This document shows positions 8,442 through 17,813 of a stretch of 64,000 nt of DNA, piece by piece. Origin of the DNA: Planctomycetes bacterium B3_Pla (GTDB lineage: Bacteria > Planctomycetota > Phycisphaerae > Sedimentisphaerales > Anaerobacaceae); assembly GCA_005223045.1 (NCBI GenBank), contig NJBM01000019.1:45187-109186 (forward strand). Direction: 5' to 3'. Position 1 is the stretch's first letter. Every line of letters begins with the position of its first letter. The position numbers and the translations under genes were made by a program. Below the pieces are notes generated by a model. That model saw nothing but the letters and a program-made list of their open reading frames with translations. It did not search any database and had not been told where the DNA came from.

Positions 8442-11400
8442 CTACTTGCGAGTATCTCCGCCGAAACAAATCACCTTAGCGTCACGCGTAGCCATGTAGA
8501 GTCGCCCTCGTGCGGCGGACAAGCCGTCGAAGGCCGGCAGTGATGACAGCGTATGCGATTTCACCGGCGAGCCGTCCTTAGACGAGAAGACCTGGAGCAT
8601 AGCGCCGGCCCGCCCCTCGAAGGCAGCCAGGGGGTCTTCGGAGTCCAGCACATCAGGCGTGCCGGCAGCGAACAGCCTCTCGCCCGCTAAGACCATGGCC
8701 CGGATGCGAAGCGGTATCATCTTCTGCCACTTGGCCGGGTGTTGGCGCAGGTAGCCTGTTCCCTTCTCGACGCCTCGTCCGCCTCTGCGATGCTTGTCGC
8801 TGTAGGCCTCCTTCGGCAGCCAGTCGATGGCAATGGATTCTTTCCCCCGCTCATCGAGGATCGGCTCATTGTCATTATCGTCGGCGAACAGCAGGTAGCC
8901 CTGGTCGGCCGGGATGAACAGGGGGCTCCATTGGATCCGGCGATAGAAGTACTTCACCGCATAAGTCGTACTCTCGTTAAAGACAACGAGCTGCCCGCTC
9001 TTAGGCGCATGCTGGGCGAAATAGAAACCGGGCCAGCGTCTGCCGTACATCCAGTAAACTCGGTCGAAGCCGGTATCATCCAGAAACCCGCCCGTAGCGA
9101 CTAAGTGGTTGGCGCCCATGTCCAGCTCGCCGAGGGGGCTTTCCTGGGTGGTCTGGAGGCGATTCAATCGGGCGTCGAACTTGATCCGCTGCATGTACAA
9201 ATCCTTGCCGTCGCTGACGATCAAGTCCGGCAGCGCACCTTCCATCGCAAACGGTGTGCCGATGTCCTCTTTGATGTCCGGCCAGGGGCCTTCCAGATGA
9301 TGATGGTTGAGCACGCGGCCGGTTGTTGCGTCCAGTCCATAGACCATGATCCCGCCGTCGAGGAACGATGAGCGCCCCGCCGCGAAGTACACGACATCGT
9401 CCTGGATCAGCACACTGCCTTGCACTGGCCAAAGCGACTCCAATTGTCCATAAGAGACCATCCGCCGATTGTCCGGCGCGGCACCGAAGCGCCATACCAG
9501 CGCCCCGTCGCTCGCTCGCAGGCAGTACACCGAGCCGTCCCGGCAGCCGAACAGCACCATGCCCTCGTGAACGGTCGGCGCCGAGTCGATTCGTCCACCG
9601 GCTGTGAAGCTCCAAAGGTCCTGTCCGTTGGCCGTGTTCAGGCAGCGAATACGATGGGCATCTTTCTCCGCCACCCAAAGCCGGTCTCCGACGATAACAG
9701 GTTGCGATCCCTGGCAAGCCAGTTGGACCTGCCATCGTTCGGTCAGTTCGGCCGGCACCTTCATCTTCGTCGAGCCGCTCCGCAGCCCGTCGCGCCGGTA
9801 CATGGGCCAGTCTTCATCCGAAAGTTTGCGTCGGTTCAAAACCTTGCCGTAAGCGCTGCCTCGCTGGAGGTTGGTCTGCGCAGCGGGCTTCAATGCCTCG
9901 GCAGGTTCGGCCGACATCGCAAGGAAGCCGAAGACCTTCACGCCGGGGTAGCAGAAACACTGGTCGGACGGCGCGTAGAAAAGACCGTTCGCCGGCGTGG
10001 CGCCAGTGAAGCATGGGGCGCGGAGCCAGTCGTTACGCATGTGATTGCCGTCTTCGAGGTCCACAAACTCGGCCCCGCGCTTGGGCCATATCAGGAAGCG
10101 TTCGGTGGCCTTGCTGCGGTGACAGCGGTAATGGTGGCCGGGGGAGATTAACTGGCCCAGTGACAGCGTCCGTGTGATCTGGCCGGTCCGAAGGTCGAGC
10201 CCCTGTGGAGACCCGCCGCACCAGACGGTCCCGTTGGCGACGAAGAGGTCCGTCGGCTGCGTACACGCGCCCGCCTGCCCCTGTGCACCTTTGCGCCTCC
10301 AGAGAACGTTGCCGTCTTCCAGAGAAAGGGCTGTCAGGTAGAAACCGCGTTTGGGTTTGTTCTTGCCCTTGGTCTGCTCGGTTGCGCTTGTAGGCTCAGG
10401 CCCGTGCCCATGGAAGAGCACTACGCCGTCGGTGAGAACCAGCGTGCTGACCGCACCTAAGGTCGAGCCGATCATGTTGGGAACGCGCCACATTTCGTTG
10501 CCGGTCCTGGTGTCCAGGCAGACAAGCTCCTCGATGTTGTGGTAAACAAGCCGCCCGGCCTGGGCGCTCAGCGCATACGGCATTACGCGAGTGTTTTCCT
10601 TGCGCCAGAGCTGCCTGCCGGTCGCCACGTCAATCGCGGCCAGCGTATCGTCGAGGGTAGCCTTGCCCATGCGGACAGTTGCCGCTACCGACCGGCCCTT
10701 GGTAATCTTGACGATAAGGACGCCGTCGGAGAGGATCATCTCGTCGGTGCCTTTTGTGCCTTCGAGGGCCTTGGTGAGAATCTCGCCGGTCGCAGCGTCC
10801 AGCACCGAGACGGGCGAATCGAGGAAAGCCAGCGTCACGTAAACGCGGTCGCCCTGGGCGATCAGTCGCCGGGGTATTGTGTGATGGATGTTCCACCGGT
10901 TCCCGGTACCCGTGCCGAACTCGGGCTGCCATTGCCGCATCGGCTCCTTCCAGAGCAAAACTCCATTGGCGGCGTCTCGCGCGATGAGGCTGCATCGCTG
11001 CGGCAGCTTGCGGTACACACCGGTCGGCGCTTCGTCGAAGATGGTAAATATGCGCCCGCCTGAAGTGACCACGGCATTGACGCTGCTGGGGAATTCATGA
11101 CTGCGGCACCATCGCGGCCCGGCAACCCAGCGCAGACGTTTGGGAGGACCGACCTGCCTGTCCTCGGCGACGGCGTTGCCGCCGGCATCGTGGAGAAAGT
11201 GTGTCCATTCGTCGATGTCGGTCGGTCTGGGTTTGTCTGTCCGTTTCCATTTGCCGCCTTCCTTGACATACGCGACTCCGTCAGGGCACAATACTCGCAT
11301 GATCTCCGCCATTGGTACGTCGCCCAGCCCAGCGCTGGGCTGGGCCACCACAAGGTTTACCATGTCGTTGACGTAAGGCAGCCGGTCGGCGCGCCTGAGC

Positions 11401-11687
11401 TTCTCGACCGAAACCTTGCCGTACATGCCGAGGGACCGGATATGCTGCCGGGCCTGCCGCACCTTGTCCGCATCACTGTCTAAGCCATGAACCAGATAGC
11501 GGTCGCTCACTCGCAGAGCCGCCGTCAATTTACCGTCACCGCAGCCAAGGTGCACTATAAGTCCACCCTGTACGCCTGTTGCTTCATAGATCGACTCGGC
11601 TGTGACCGGGCCTGCCGATGCAATTCCGGCGACCATCGCGACCACAAGCCCCAGGATCATCGCACCACTGAATTTAGAATTCTCCAT
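8442..11687 (-). CDS. Exported methyltransferase-like/PQQ beta-propeller fusion (paralogue 2)
   Basis: About 1081 residues. A signal peptide (AMILGLVVAMVAGIASA) is followed by a Rossmann methyltransferase-like domain with the SAM-type motif GLIVHLGCGDGKLTAALR, then the linker DIDEWTHFLHDAGGNAV. The rest is two blocks of PQQ-like propeller blades with repeating units such as LDTRTGNEMWRV, DGSVYCLRASDGALVWRF and GLDATTGRVL. It probably acts in the periplasm or at the surface; the ligand is unknown. The start at ATG 11687 and its GGAG both fall inside a GAATTGAGAAT-type intergenic repeat. It lies 16 bp after its paralogue, clearly one operon. A 24-bp perfect palindrome shared with a gene at 32.1 kb lies in frame in the methyltransferase domain. 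This fusion family is common in planctomycetes; function unproven. Confidence 0.85.
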   Translation of the reverse strand: MENSKFSGAMILGLVVAMVAGIASAGPVTAESIYEATGVQGGLIVHLGCGDGKLTAALRVSDRYLVHGLDSDADKVRQARQHIRSLGMYGKVSVEKLRRADRLPYVNDMVNLVVAQPSAGLGDVPMAEIMRVLCPDGVAYVKEGGKWKRTDKPRPTDIDEWTHFLHDAGGNAVAEDRQVGPPKRLRWVAGPRWCRSHEFPSSVNAVVTSGGRIFTIFDEAPTGVYRKLPQRCSLIARDAANGVLLWKEPMRQWQPEFGTGTGNRWNIHHTIPRRLIAQGDRVYVTLAFLDSPVSVLDAATGEILTKALEGTKGTDEMILSDGVLIVKITKGRSVAATVRMGKATLDDTLAAIDVATGRQLWRKENTRVMPYALSAQAGRLVYHNIEELVCLDTRTGNEMWRVPNMIGSTLGAVSTLVLTDGVVLFHGHGPEPTSATEQTKGKNKPKRGFYLTALSLEDGNVLWRRKGAQGQAGACTQPTDLFVANGTVWCGGSPQGLDLRTGQITRTLSLGQLISPGHHYRCHRSKATERFLIWPKRGAEFVDLEDGNHMRNDWLRAPCFTGATPANGLFYAPSDQCFCYPGVKVFGFLAMSAEPAEALKPAAQTNLQRGSAYGKVLNRRKLSDEDWPMYRRDGLRSGSTKMKVPAELTERWQVQLACQGSQPVIVGDRLWVAEKDAHRIRCLNTANGQDLWSFTAGGRIDSAPTVHEGMVLFGCRDGSVYCLRASDGALVWRFGAAPDNRRMVSYGQLESLWPVQGSVLIQDDVVYFAAGRSSFLDGGIMVYGLDATTGRVLNHHHLEGPWPDIKEDIGTPFAMEGALPDLIVSDGKDLYMQRIKFDARLNRLQTTQESPLGELDMGANHLVATGGFLDDTGFDRVYWMYGRRWPGFYFAQHAPKSGQLVVFNESTTYAVKYFYRRIQWSPLFIPADQGYLLFADDNDNEPILDERGKESIAIDWLPKEAYSDKHRRGGRGVEKGTGYLRQHPAKWQKMIPLRIRAMVLAGERLFAAGTPDVLDSEDPLAAFEGRAGAMLQVFSSKDGSPVKSHTLSSLPAFDGLSAARGRLYMATRDAKVICFGGDTRK
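11322..11345. repeat. 24-bp perfect palindrome, copy 1 (in CDS)
   Basis: The half-site GCCCAGCCCAGC is followed directly by its exact reverse complement. The identical 24 bp recur at 32133-32156 in an unrelated gene. Here it is read as AQPSAGLG inside the methyltransferase-like domain. Confidence 0.9.
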
Positions 11688-11712
11688 TCTCAATTCTCCA
11701 TTCTCAATTCTT
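11671..11712. repeat. Family B TTCTCAATTC repeat
   Basis: Tandem ATTCTC/CAATTCTCC units span the junction of the two propeller genes. They supply the ribosome-binding site and first codons (MENSKF) of the downstream gene. Similar runs occur at 15121-15176 and 39136-39194. Confidence 0.65.
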
Positions 11713-14700
11713 TTGTCCGAAGCAGGTCAGCCGGCCGTCGGTGTCGCAGACGAACAGCCTGCCTTCGGCGGCAGCCATGCCGTCCCAAACCGGTGGAGTT
11801 GGCAGATCGATCTGGAAAGCCCGCCCGCCTTTCGCTGCGGAGATTCCTACCAGCAAGGCCCCGCGCTTACCCTCGTACGCGGCGTCCTGCTCGGCTATTT
11901 TCGCCACGACCTGCGGATCGCGGGGACGGTTGAACGCATCATCCTCATGTAGCACATCGGGCGGGCCGGCAACGAAAAGCATATCGCCGGCCAGAACCAT
12001 TGCCCGTGCGTGCAAAGGCGGCTGAACGACGGACCAGTGCAGCTTCGGCGCCAGACGGTCAACCGTAGTGGTGGCACGCGTGAATCGGCGGTTAAACATG
12101 GCGTCGCGTCCCGATTTCTGGCTCCATTGACTGACCCTTTCGATGGCATCGGCGTCAGCCTGTATCTCCGAGCAGAAAAGGTGGTTTTCCAGCACGTGCG
12201 ACCAGACGAAAAGCCCCGGTTCGCGTCCGAAACCATAAACGCGGTCGCCGTCGAAGACCAGCATCCGGCCGGCGGGAGCGTATCGTCCCGCTCGGAACCA
12301 CCAGTTGCAGCCGGACGAAAATGCTCTGCCGTATATCCAGTAAGACCGATGCCAGGCATCGTCGTCGAGAAAGCCCGTCGGGCAGAACAAATGGGCGCCC
12401 TTGCCTAATTGCTCGTTCGCCCGTTCAAACGGCTCCAGAGTCGGATCGATGGTTTGTATCCGCTTGCCTTCGAGGTCGAATACCTGAGAGCGCATATAGA
12501 CAAGTTCCCCGTCGCAGGAGAGGACGTCCGGCAACGCCACGGGCATGTTCAGCACCTTCACATCCTTCTGCGGACTCCGCTGATCGTCGATGACATTCTC
12601 CGAGAGCAGACGTCCCGTCGCGGCGTCAAGACGGCAGAACCTCAGTCCACCGTCGAGGAAGGTGGATCGGCCCGCCACACAATAAACGATGCCGTCGTTG
12701 ACAAGGACACTGCCGTGGACGGGCCAGACCGATTCCAACCGGCCGTAGGATACGAGCCTGGTATTTCTCGGTGCGGCCATGAATCGCCAGACCAGTGCCC
12801 CGTCGGAGGCCCTCAGACAGTATATCCTGCCGTCGGCACATCCGAAGATTGCCAGCCCGCGATATATGGTAGGCGGCGAATCCACCTCTGCGCCGGTTGT
12901 GAATGTCCATACATTCTCGCCGTGCTCGGCATTCAAAGCATAAAGTGTGTGGGTCTCCGGTGATGCAACAAAAACAAGGCCATCCGCGACTACCGGACTG
13001 GTCAGGTTGCTGCCCAGATCCGATCGCCACCGCTCGGTCAGCGGCAGATTTACGGCAGTCTGTGTTGCGCCGCTGCGGGCCGCATCGTGACGGTAGGTGG
13101 GCCACTGGTCCGCTTGTTGGCCTGCGGACTTTAGCCTGGTTCCGTACGCCGGTCCCTTGACCAGGCGGTTTGCAGCCGGAGTAGCCATGTCCGCTGTCCG
13201 CTGCGAAGCCGGGGCAAGAGCACACAGACCGCTGAGCTTGGATTCCAGGTAGCAGGCGCACGGATGCGGCGGGGCGTAAACCAGCCCGTTACACGGCACG
13301 ATGCCGTAAGTGCAGGCGCCACGGACCCAGTGGTGAGTCTCCCAGTTTTGCTCGCGAATATCGACGAACTCTATCCCCGTTCGGGAAGTGAGAATGTACT
13401 TGTCGGTTGCCTTGGAGCGGTGGCAGCGGTGGTGGAACCAATAGGTCTCGACTTCCGGTGTGAACTCTCGCTTAACCTCTCCGGTGCTGGGGTCCCGGCC
13501 TGTGAAGACTCCGGAATGCTTTCCTCCGGCGATCTGTCCGCACCAGACCAGACCATCTACCACGAGGAGGTCTTCGGCCGAGCCGGCGTGGCCGGCCGGA
13601 TAGTGCGGGGCCTGCCAGAGTAACTCACCGTCTTTTTTCGCCAGGGCCCTGATTTTGCGCTTAAGCCTGCCGTCGGCGAACAGAATCACGTCATCATAAG
13701 CGACAAGCGTGGGGCCATAGACGTAACCCATGTTGTCCCGCTGGTCAACAGGTTCCGACCGCCACCTCGGTTGGCCCGTCTTTCTGTCCAGGCACACGAC
13801 CTGCTTCCAGTTGTGGAAGTAGATGCTATCGTCGTCGGCGGTCAGGGTCAACGGCTCGACCGGATGCTCGACCTTCCACAACGGCTCTGCCGTTTGAGCG
13901 TTTAGCGCGACGATGTCGCGTTTCTCAGGCTTTAGCAAGTAGCCTTCCGAGGGTTTCATCGTTCGGTTCTTCTCATCCCAGCATATCATCAGCTTGGGAT
14001 AGTAATCTTTCGGATTCATCGACTCATCGTTCTTGAGCAGAAAGAGTGTGCCGTCGCTGCAAAGTATCTCTTCGGTGAACTCGGTTCCCTCGTAGGTTTG
14101 CAGGATTCGCCCGGTGGCGGCGTCGATCCTGCTGACCGGCGCCTCCAGACCCAGGGTGACATAGACCGAGTCGTCCACTGCGACCAAACGCCTGGGCGGC
14201 TGGGCGGGACCGTCTTTGAGCGGCCAGAGGTGATTGAACCACGAGTCAATCGGTTTCTCCCAGAGAACGATGCCGTTGAATGCGTCGCGCGCGGTCAGCC
14301 GCCACTTGGGGGGCATGTGGATCGAAGCTCGACTTCCCATGTCCATAATGGAGAACAACCTTCCATTTGCCGAGACGACCGCAGCGACGCTGGATGTAAA
14401 CTCGTGGTGGCGCGAGAACTGCGGGGCGCCGTCCCATTGAAGATGTCTTAACGGGCCGATAGCGGTATCGTGGGCCACGGCATTGTTGCTCGGATCGTGC
14501 ATGTAGTGTGTCCACTCATCTATGTTGTCCGGGCGTGGTTTGACAGTCTTTGTCCATTTGCCGCCGGTACGCAGGTACGAAACGCCCTGGGGCACGAGCA
14601 CGCGCATGATCTCCCGCTCGGATATTTCTATCGGCATCTCGGCGACCACAAGGTTCACGGAGTTATCGATATAGGGCAGCGTTTTTCCTTCCAGCAAATC

Positions 14701-14991
14701 GACGGATACGGGGCCGTAAAGTCCGGCGCTGCTTATGTTCCCGCGGGCCCCGGCCAGGTCCTGGGGTTTCCGGATCAGGCCGTGCACGAGGTAGCTGTTG
14801 CCGTCGCGCAGCGCCGCTGTAAGTTTGCCGTCACTACAGCCAATGTGAACGATCAGGCCGCCTTTAACGCCGGCGGCATCCAGAATCCGCCTGGCCTTCT
14901 GCCCGGGACTCTCGGTTTGTGCCGTCGCAACCGACAGCGCGCATGAAATTGACAGAACAAGGGCTAATTTGGTCACGAATCTCGTTTTCAT
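11704..14991 (-). CDS. Exported methyltransferase-like/PQQ beta-propeller fusion (paralogue 1)
   Basis: About 1095 residues with the same order as its downstream paralogue: signal peptide (KLALVLSISCALSVATAQ), methyltransferase-like motif GLIVHIGCSDGKLTAALR, the segment NIDEWTHYMHDPSNNAVAH, and two PQQ-propeller blocks (DGRIYCLRASDGALVWRF, RLDAATGRLL). The chosen ATG at 14991 has a strong AAGGAGAT upstream; the longer frame to 15075 only reads through an intergenic repeat. Conserved Trp/Gly blade motifs suggest a propeller fold. Cofactor binding and enzymatic activity are not shown. An exported SAM-type domain is unexpected because SAM is cytoplasmic, so that domain may have been repurposed. 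Confidence 0.85.
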   Translation of the reverse strand: MKTRFVTKLALVLSISCALSVATAQTESPGQKARRILDAAGVKGGLIVHIGCSDGKLTAALRDGNSYLVHGLIRKPQDLAGARGNISSAGLYGPVSVDLLEGKTLPYIDNSVNLVVAEMPIEISEREIMRVLVPQGVSYLRTGGKWTKTVKPRPDNIDEWTHYMHDPSNNAVAHDTAIGPLRHLQWDGAPQFSRHHEFTSSVAAVVSANGRLFSIMDMGSRASIHMPPKWRLTARDAFNGIVLWEKPIDSWFNHLWPLKDGPAQPPRRLVAVDDSVYVTLGLEAPVSRIDAATGRILQTYEGTEFTEEILCSDGTLFLLKNDESMNPKDYYPKLMICWDEKNRTMKPSEGYLLKPEKRDIVALNAQTAEPLWKVEHPVEPLTLTADDDSIYFHNWKQVVCLDRKTGQPRWRSEPVDQRDNMGYVYGPTLVAYDDVILFADGRLKRKIRALAKKDGELLWQAPHYPAGHAGSAEDLLVVDGLVWCGQIAGGKHSGVFTGRDPSTGEVKREFTPEVETYWFHHRCHRSKATDKYILTSRTGIEFVDIREQNWETHHWVRGACTYGIVPCNGLVYAPPHPCACYLESKLSGLCALAPASQRTADMATPAANRLVKGPAYGTRLKSAGQQADQWPTYRHDAARSGATQTAVNLPLTERWRSDLGSNLTSPVVADGLVFVASPETHTLYALNAEHGENVWTFTTGAEVDSPPTIYRGLAIFGCADGRIYCLRASDGALVWRFMAAPRNTRLVSYGRLESVWPVHGSVLVNDGIVYCVAGRSTFLDGGLRFCRLDAATGRLLSENVIDDQRSPQKDVKVLNMPVALPDVLSCDGELVYMRSQVFDLEGKRIQTIDPTLEPFERANEQLGKGAHLFCPTGFLDDDAWHRSYWIYGRAFSSGCNWWFRAGRYAPAGRMLVFDGDRVYGFGREPGLFVWSHVLENHLFCSEIQADADAIERVSQWSQKSGRDAMFNRRFTRATTTVDRLAPKLHWSVVQPPLHARAMVLAGDMLFVAGPPDVLHEDDAFNRPRDPQVVAKIAEQDAAYEGKRGALLVGISAAKGGRAFQIDLPTPPVWDGMAAAEGRLFVCDTDGRLTCFGQKN

Positions 14992-15017
14992 GGGTACATC
15001 TCCTTCAAAATTATATT

Positions 15018-15096
15018 TCGTATTGCGTCGTGCGTATTGCGTCGTGCGTAGTACCCGACACCCAATACGCAACACGATATACGCAATACGCTATAC
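15018..15096. repeat. Family A hairpin repeat (TATTGCGT/CGTGCGT)
   Basis: A left arm of alternating GTATTGCGT and CGTGCGT units faces a right arm of AATACGC/ACGC units, so the segment can fold into a long imperfect hairpin. Related copies lie at 31921, 38219, 51871 and, inside rnpA, 57492; a variant is at 19004. Confidence 0.7.
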
Positions 15097-15120
15097 TTTG
15101 AAATTGTAACAAAGACCATA

Positions 15121-15176
15121 GGAATTTTGAATTTTGAATTCTAATTCTTCATTCTCAATTCTTCATTCTCAATTCG
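15121..15176. repeat. Family B TTCATTCTCAATTC repeat
   Basis: Tandem ATTCTCAATTCTTC units lie between the divergent propeller and beta-helix genes, beside the family A hairpin and upstream of a recognisable promoter. Confidence 0.6.
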
Positions 15177-15188
15177 CCTGCTTTTTAC

Positions 15189-15217
15189 TTGAATTGGCGC
15201 CCCCTTTTTAGTACAAT
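15189..15217 (+). promoter_or_regulatory. Sigma-70-type promoter for the beta-helix gene
   Basis: TTGAAT at 15189-15194 and TACAAT at 15212-15217 are separated by 17 bases. Initiation would be expected near 15224, about 35 bases before the chosen start codon. Both hexamers are close to consensus and nothing competes nearby. Confidence 0.6.
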
Positions 15218-15258
15218 AAGTGGGCTAAATTTGAGTTTTTCGGAGGATGGATATTGGA

Positions 15259-17664
15259 ATGAAAAAGCTGGTTTTCACTTTCATATACCTGTTGCCGGTT
15301 ATGACATTGCAGGCGGCGACAATCACCGTTGACGACGACGGGCCCGCGGATTTCAACAATATCCCCGAGGCGATCAACGCCTCCGAGCACGGTGATACTA
15401 TTGTCGTCAAGACCGGCACGTACGACCGCAGAATATCCTTCGACAACATGGCTGTTACGCTTACCAGCGAGGACCCGGACGACCCGAATACTGTCCGGGC
15501 GACGATTATTGCCGTCGATTCGAACTACAGCGTAAGTTTTGATTTCGAGGAAGGCAACGACTCGATCATTACCGGCTTTACCGTTACCGGCCGGGGTATT
15601 CACTGTTACGGCAGCTCGCCGACAATCTCAAAGAACGTTATCACAAATTGCGGCAGTTACGGCATTCACGGGGAAAACGACGCCGCACCGATTATCTCGG
15701 AGAACACAATCAGTTTCAACGGCCAGCCGGCGATATACCATTGCAACGGACCAATCGCAAACAACGTCATCTCGGCAAACAAGGGCGGCATCGCTTACTG
15801 TGACGGGCCGATAACCGACAACGTCATATCGGACAACTCCGACAGCGAACTCGGCCGGGGCGGCGGCCTGTCGTTTTGCAAGGGCCTGATCACCGGCAAC
15901 CTGATTGCATATAACTATGCAAGCTATAAAGGCGGAGCGGCATACGAGTGTCCGGGCGACATAAAGAGCAACATCATTGTCGGAAATAAAAGCGCCATCG
16001 CGGGCGGAGGGCTGTGCAACTGCCGGGGCGAAATAGCCAACAACATCATCGCCGGCAACCGATCCGGCAACGGCGGCGGCTTGTTCGGCTGCACTCAGAT
16101 ACGCAACAACACCGTCGTGGGAAATTCCGCTAATGGAAACGGCGGCGCTATGGGTCAGTGCCCTGGCCATGTCGGCAGCAACATAATTGCGTTTAACCGG
16201 GCCGGTTTTGTCGGCGGAGTTCATGGGGCGAGCAGTAATTCATACAATGCCTTCTGGTCAAACGAGGGTGGAAACTTCGGAAGCGGCGCGTTTGCAGGCC
16301 CCGGCGATATCATCGCCGATCCGCTTTTTGCAAGTGACGGGCACTGGGACGCCAACGAAACCACTGACCAAAGCGACGACTTCTGGGTTGACGGCGACTA
16401 CCACCTCAAATCGCAGGCGGGCCGGTGGAACCCCGGCGACCGGGGCTGGATCGAAGATGATGTCACAAGTCTGTGCATAGACGCCGGCGAGCCTGGTTTG
16501 GACTGGACGGGGGAATTGTGGCCCCACGGCAGGAGCATAAACATGGGCGTTTACGGCGGCACGGTCCAGGCAAGCATGTCACTTTCCGATGCGGGCAACC
16601 CGGCCAATCTGAATCCTGATATTGACGATGCCAATGACTGGGTGGATTACAGAGATCTGTCGTTGCTCACGGACCAGTGGCTGAGTAGTGAAGTCCCGTT
16701 GGCCGAAGATCTCAACAGAGACGGGGCGGTCGATTTCGCAGATTATGCGATTCTCATGGCCAATTGGCAGCCTGAGCCTCCAACCCCGCAGCCGCCCGTA
16801 CCCGATCCGATGACTTGGCAGACGGCGCCTCATGCCACGTCGAGAACAACAATCGCTATGAGCGCCACGATTGCCGTCTCAACCGACGACAGCGCTGTAG
16901 AATACTATTTCGAGTCCACCACGCCCGGCGGGCATGACAGCGGCTGGCAGAATGAGCTGGATTATACAGACGCAGGCTTAACCGCCAACACCACATACTC
17001 CTACAGAGTCAAGGCCCGCAATAAGGCAAATGGCGTCGAGACAGCTTACTCAGACTCGCGCTCGGCAACAACTCCTCCCGATGATTCCACCCCGCCAGGC
17101 CCCGACCCGGCGGCATGGCAGACCGAGCCTCATGCATCTTCAGCATCGTCGATTCGTATGGTCGCTGCGGCGGCATCCGATGAAAGCGGCGTGGAATATT
17201 ACTTCGACTGCACTTCAAACCCGGCCTACAGCAGCGGCTGGCAGGACAGTGCCGAGTATGAAGCCGCATCTTTGCCTAAAGGCACGTACAGCTTCGTCGT
17301 AAGAGTCCGGGACAAATCGCCCAACCGAAACACAACGGGCGACTCGGTCGAGGTCACGCTGGATATCAGCTCCCCGACGCCTGATCCGATGCAGTGGGAA
17401 TCGGCGCCGGATGAAGTCTATCGCGGCGGGGGAACGTTCGATTTCTGGGCCGAGATGACGGCAGCAGAAGCCACGGACCCGAGCGGGGGCGTGCAGTATT
17501 ATTTCCAGTGCACTACCGAGTCGGGCTTTAGCAGCGGCTGGCAGGACTCGCGCACGTACCAGGTGAAACTCGGAAGGAGCGGACAGGGACACCGTTTTCG
17601 CGCCAAGGCTCGTGATATCCACGGCAACGAAACCGCCTTCTCGGACTTGCTGCCAGCCAACTGA
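15259..17664 (+). CDS. Exported right-handed beta-helix protein with dockerin-like module
   Basis: About 801 residues. A signal peptide (KKLVFTFIYLLPVMTLQA) is followed by TITVDDDGPADFNNIPEAI, the usual opening of planctomycete beta-helix proteins. Many short turns of the form NNVISANKGG or NIIAGNRSGNGGG follow. Near residue 460 a dockerin-like pair of calcium motifs occurs (DIDDANDWVDYRDLSLL and DLNRDGAVDFADYAILMANW). Three Fn3-like repeats follow, each with a YYF...SGWQ core. Start: ATG 15259 sits 12 bases after GGAGG; the ATG at 15247 directly abuts GGAGG and is less likely. It is probably surface-attached and carbohydrate-related. No cohesin partner is visible in the window. Confidence 0.85.
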   Translation: MKKLVFTFIYLLPVMTLQAATITVDDDGPADFNNIPEAINASEHGDTIVVKTGTYDRRISFDNMAVTLTSEDPDDPNTVRATIIAVDSNYSVSFDFEEGNDSIITGFTVTGRGIHCYGSSPTISKNVITNCGSYGIHGENDAAPIISENTISFNGQPAIYHCNGPIANNVISANKGGIAYCDGPITDNVISDNSDSELGRGGGLSFCKGLITGNLIAYNYASYKGGAAYECPGDIKSNIIVGNKSAIAGGGLCNCRGEIANNIIAGNRSGNGGGLFGCTQIRNNTVVGNSANGNGGAMGQCPGHVGSNIIAFNRAGFVGGVHGASSNSYNAFWSNEGGNFGSGAFAGPGDIIADPLFASDGHWDANETTDQSDDFWVDGDYHLKSQAGRWNPGDRGWIEDDVTSLCIDAGEPGLDWTGELWPHGRSINMGVYGGTVQASMSLSDAGNPANLNPDIDDANDWVDYRDLSLLTDQWLSSEVPLAEDLNRDGAVDFADYAILMANWQPEPPTPQPPVPDPMTWQTAPHATSRTTIAMSATIAVSTDDSAVEYYFESTTPGGHDSGWQNELDYTDAGLTANTTYSYRVKARNKANGVETAYSDSRSATTPPDDSTPPGPDPAAWQTEPHASSASSIRMVAAAASDESGVEYYFDCTSNPAYSSGWQDSAEYEAASLPKGTYSFVVRVRDKSPNRNTTGDSVEVTLDISSPTPDPMQWESAPDEVYRGGGTFDFWAEMTAAEATDPSGGVQYYFQCTTESGFSSGWQDSRTYQVKLGRSGQGHRFRAKARDIHGNETAFSDLLPAN

Positions 17665-17743
17665 CCGCGGTCGGCTCCATCCACTTCATTCGCTCCGATC
17701 GTTCAGTGGCTGCCAATCAGTGATAAAAAAGCGGATAAAACCA

Positions 17744-17780
17744 CAAAGGCACAAAGCCCCTTTGCCGCTTTGTGCCTTTG
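17744..17780. terminator. Hairpin between convergent genes
   Basis: A 14-bp perfect stem, CAAAGGCACAAAGC with its complement GCTTTGTGCCTTTG, encloses a 9-base loop midway between convergent stop codons. No T-run follows on either strand. It could be a shared terminator or one more dispersed palindrome; the second cannot be excluded. Confidence 0.45.
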
Positions 17781-17813
17781 CTCCTTCGCAACTTTTTGGC
17801 GATTCTTTCGGAG

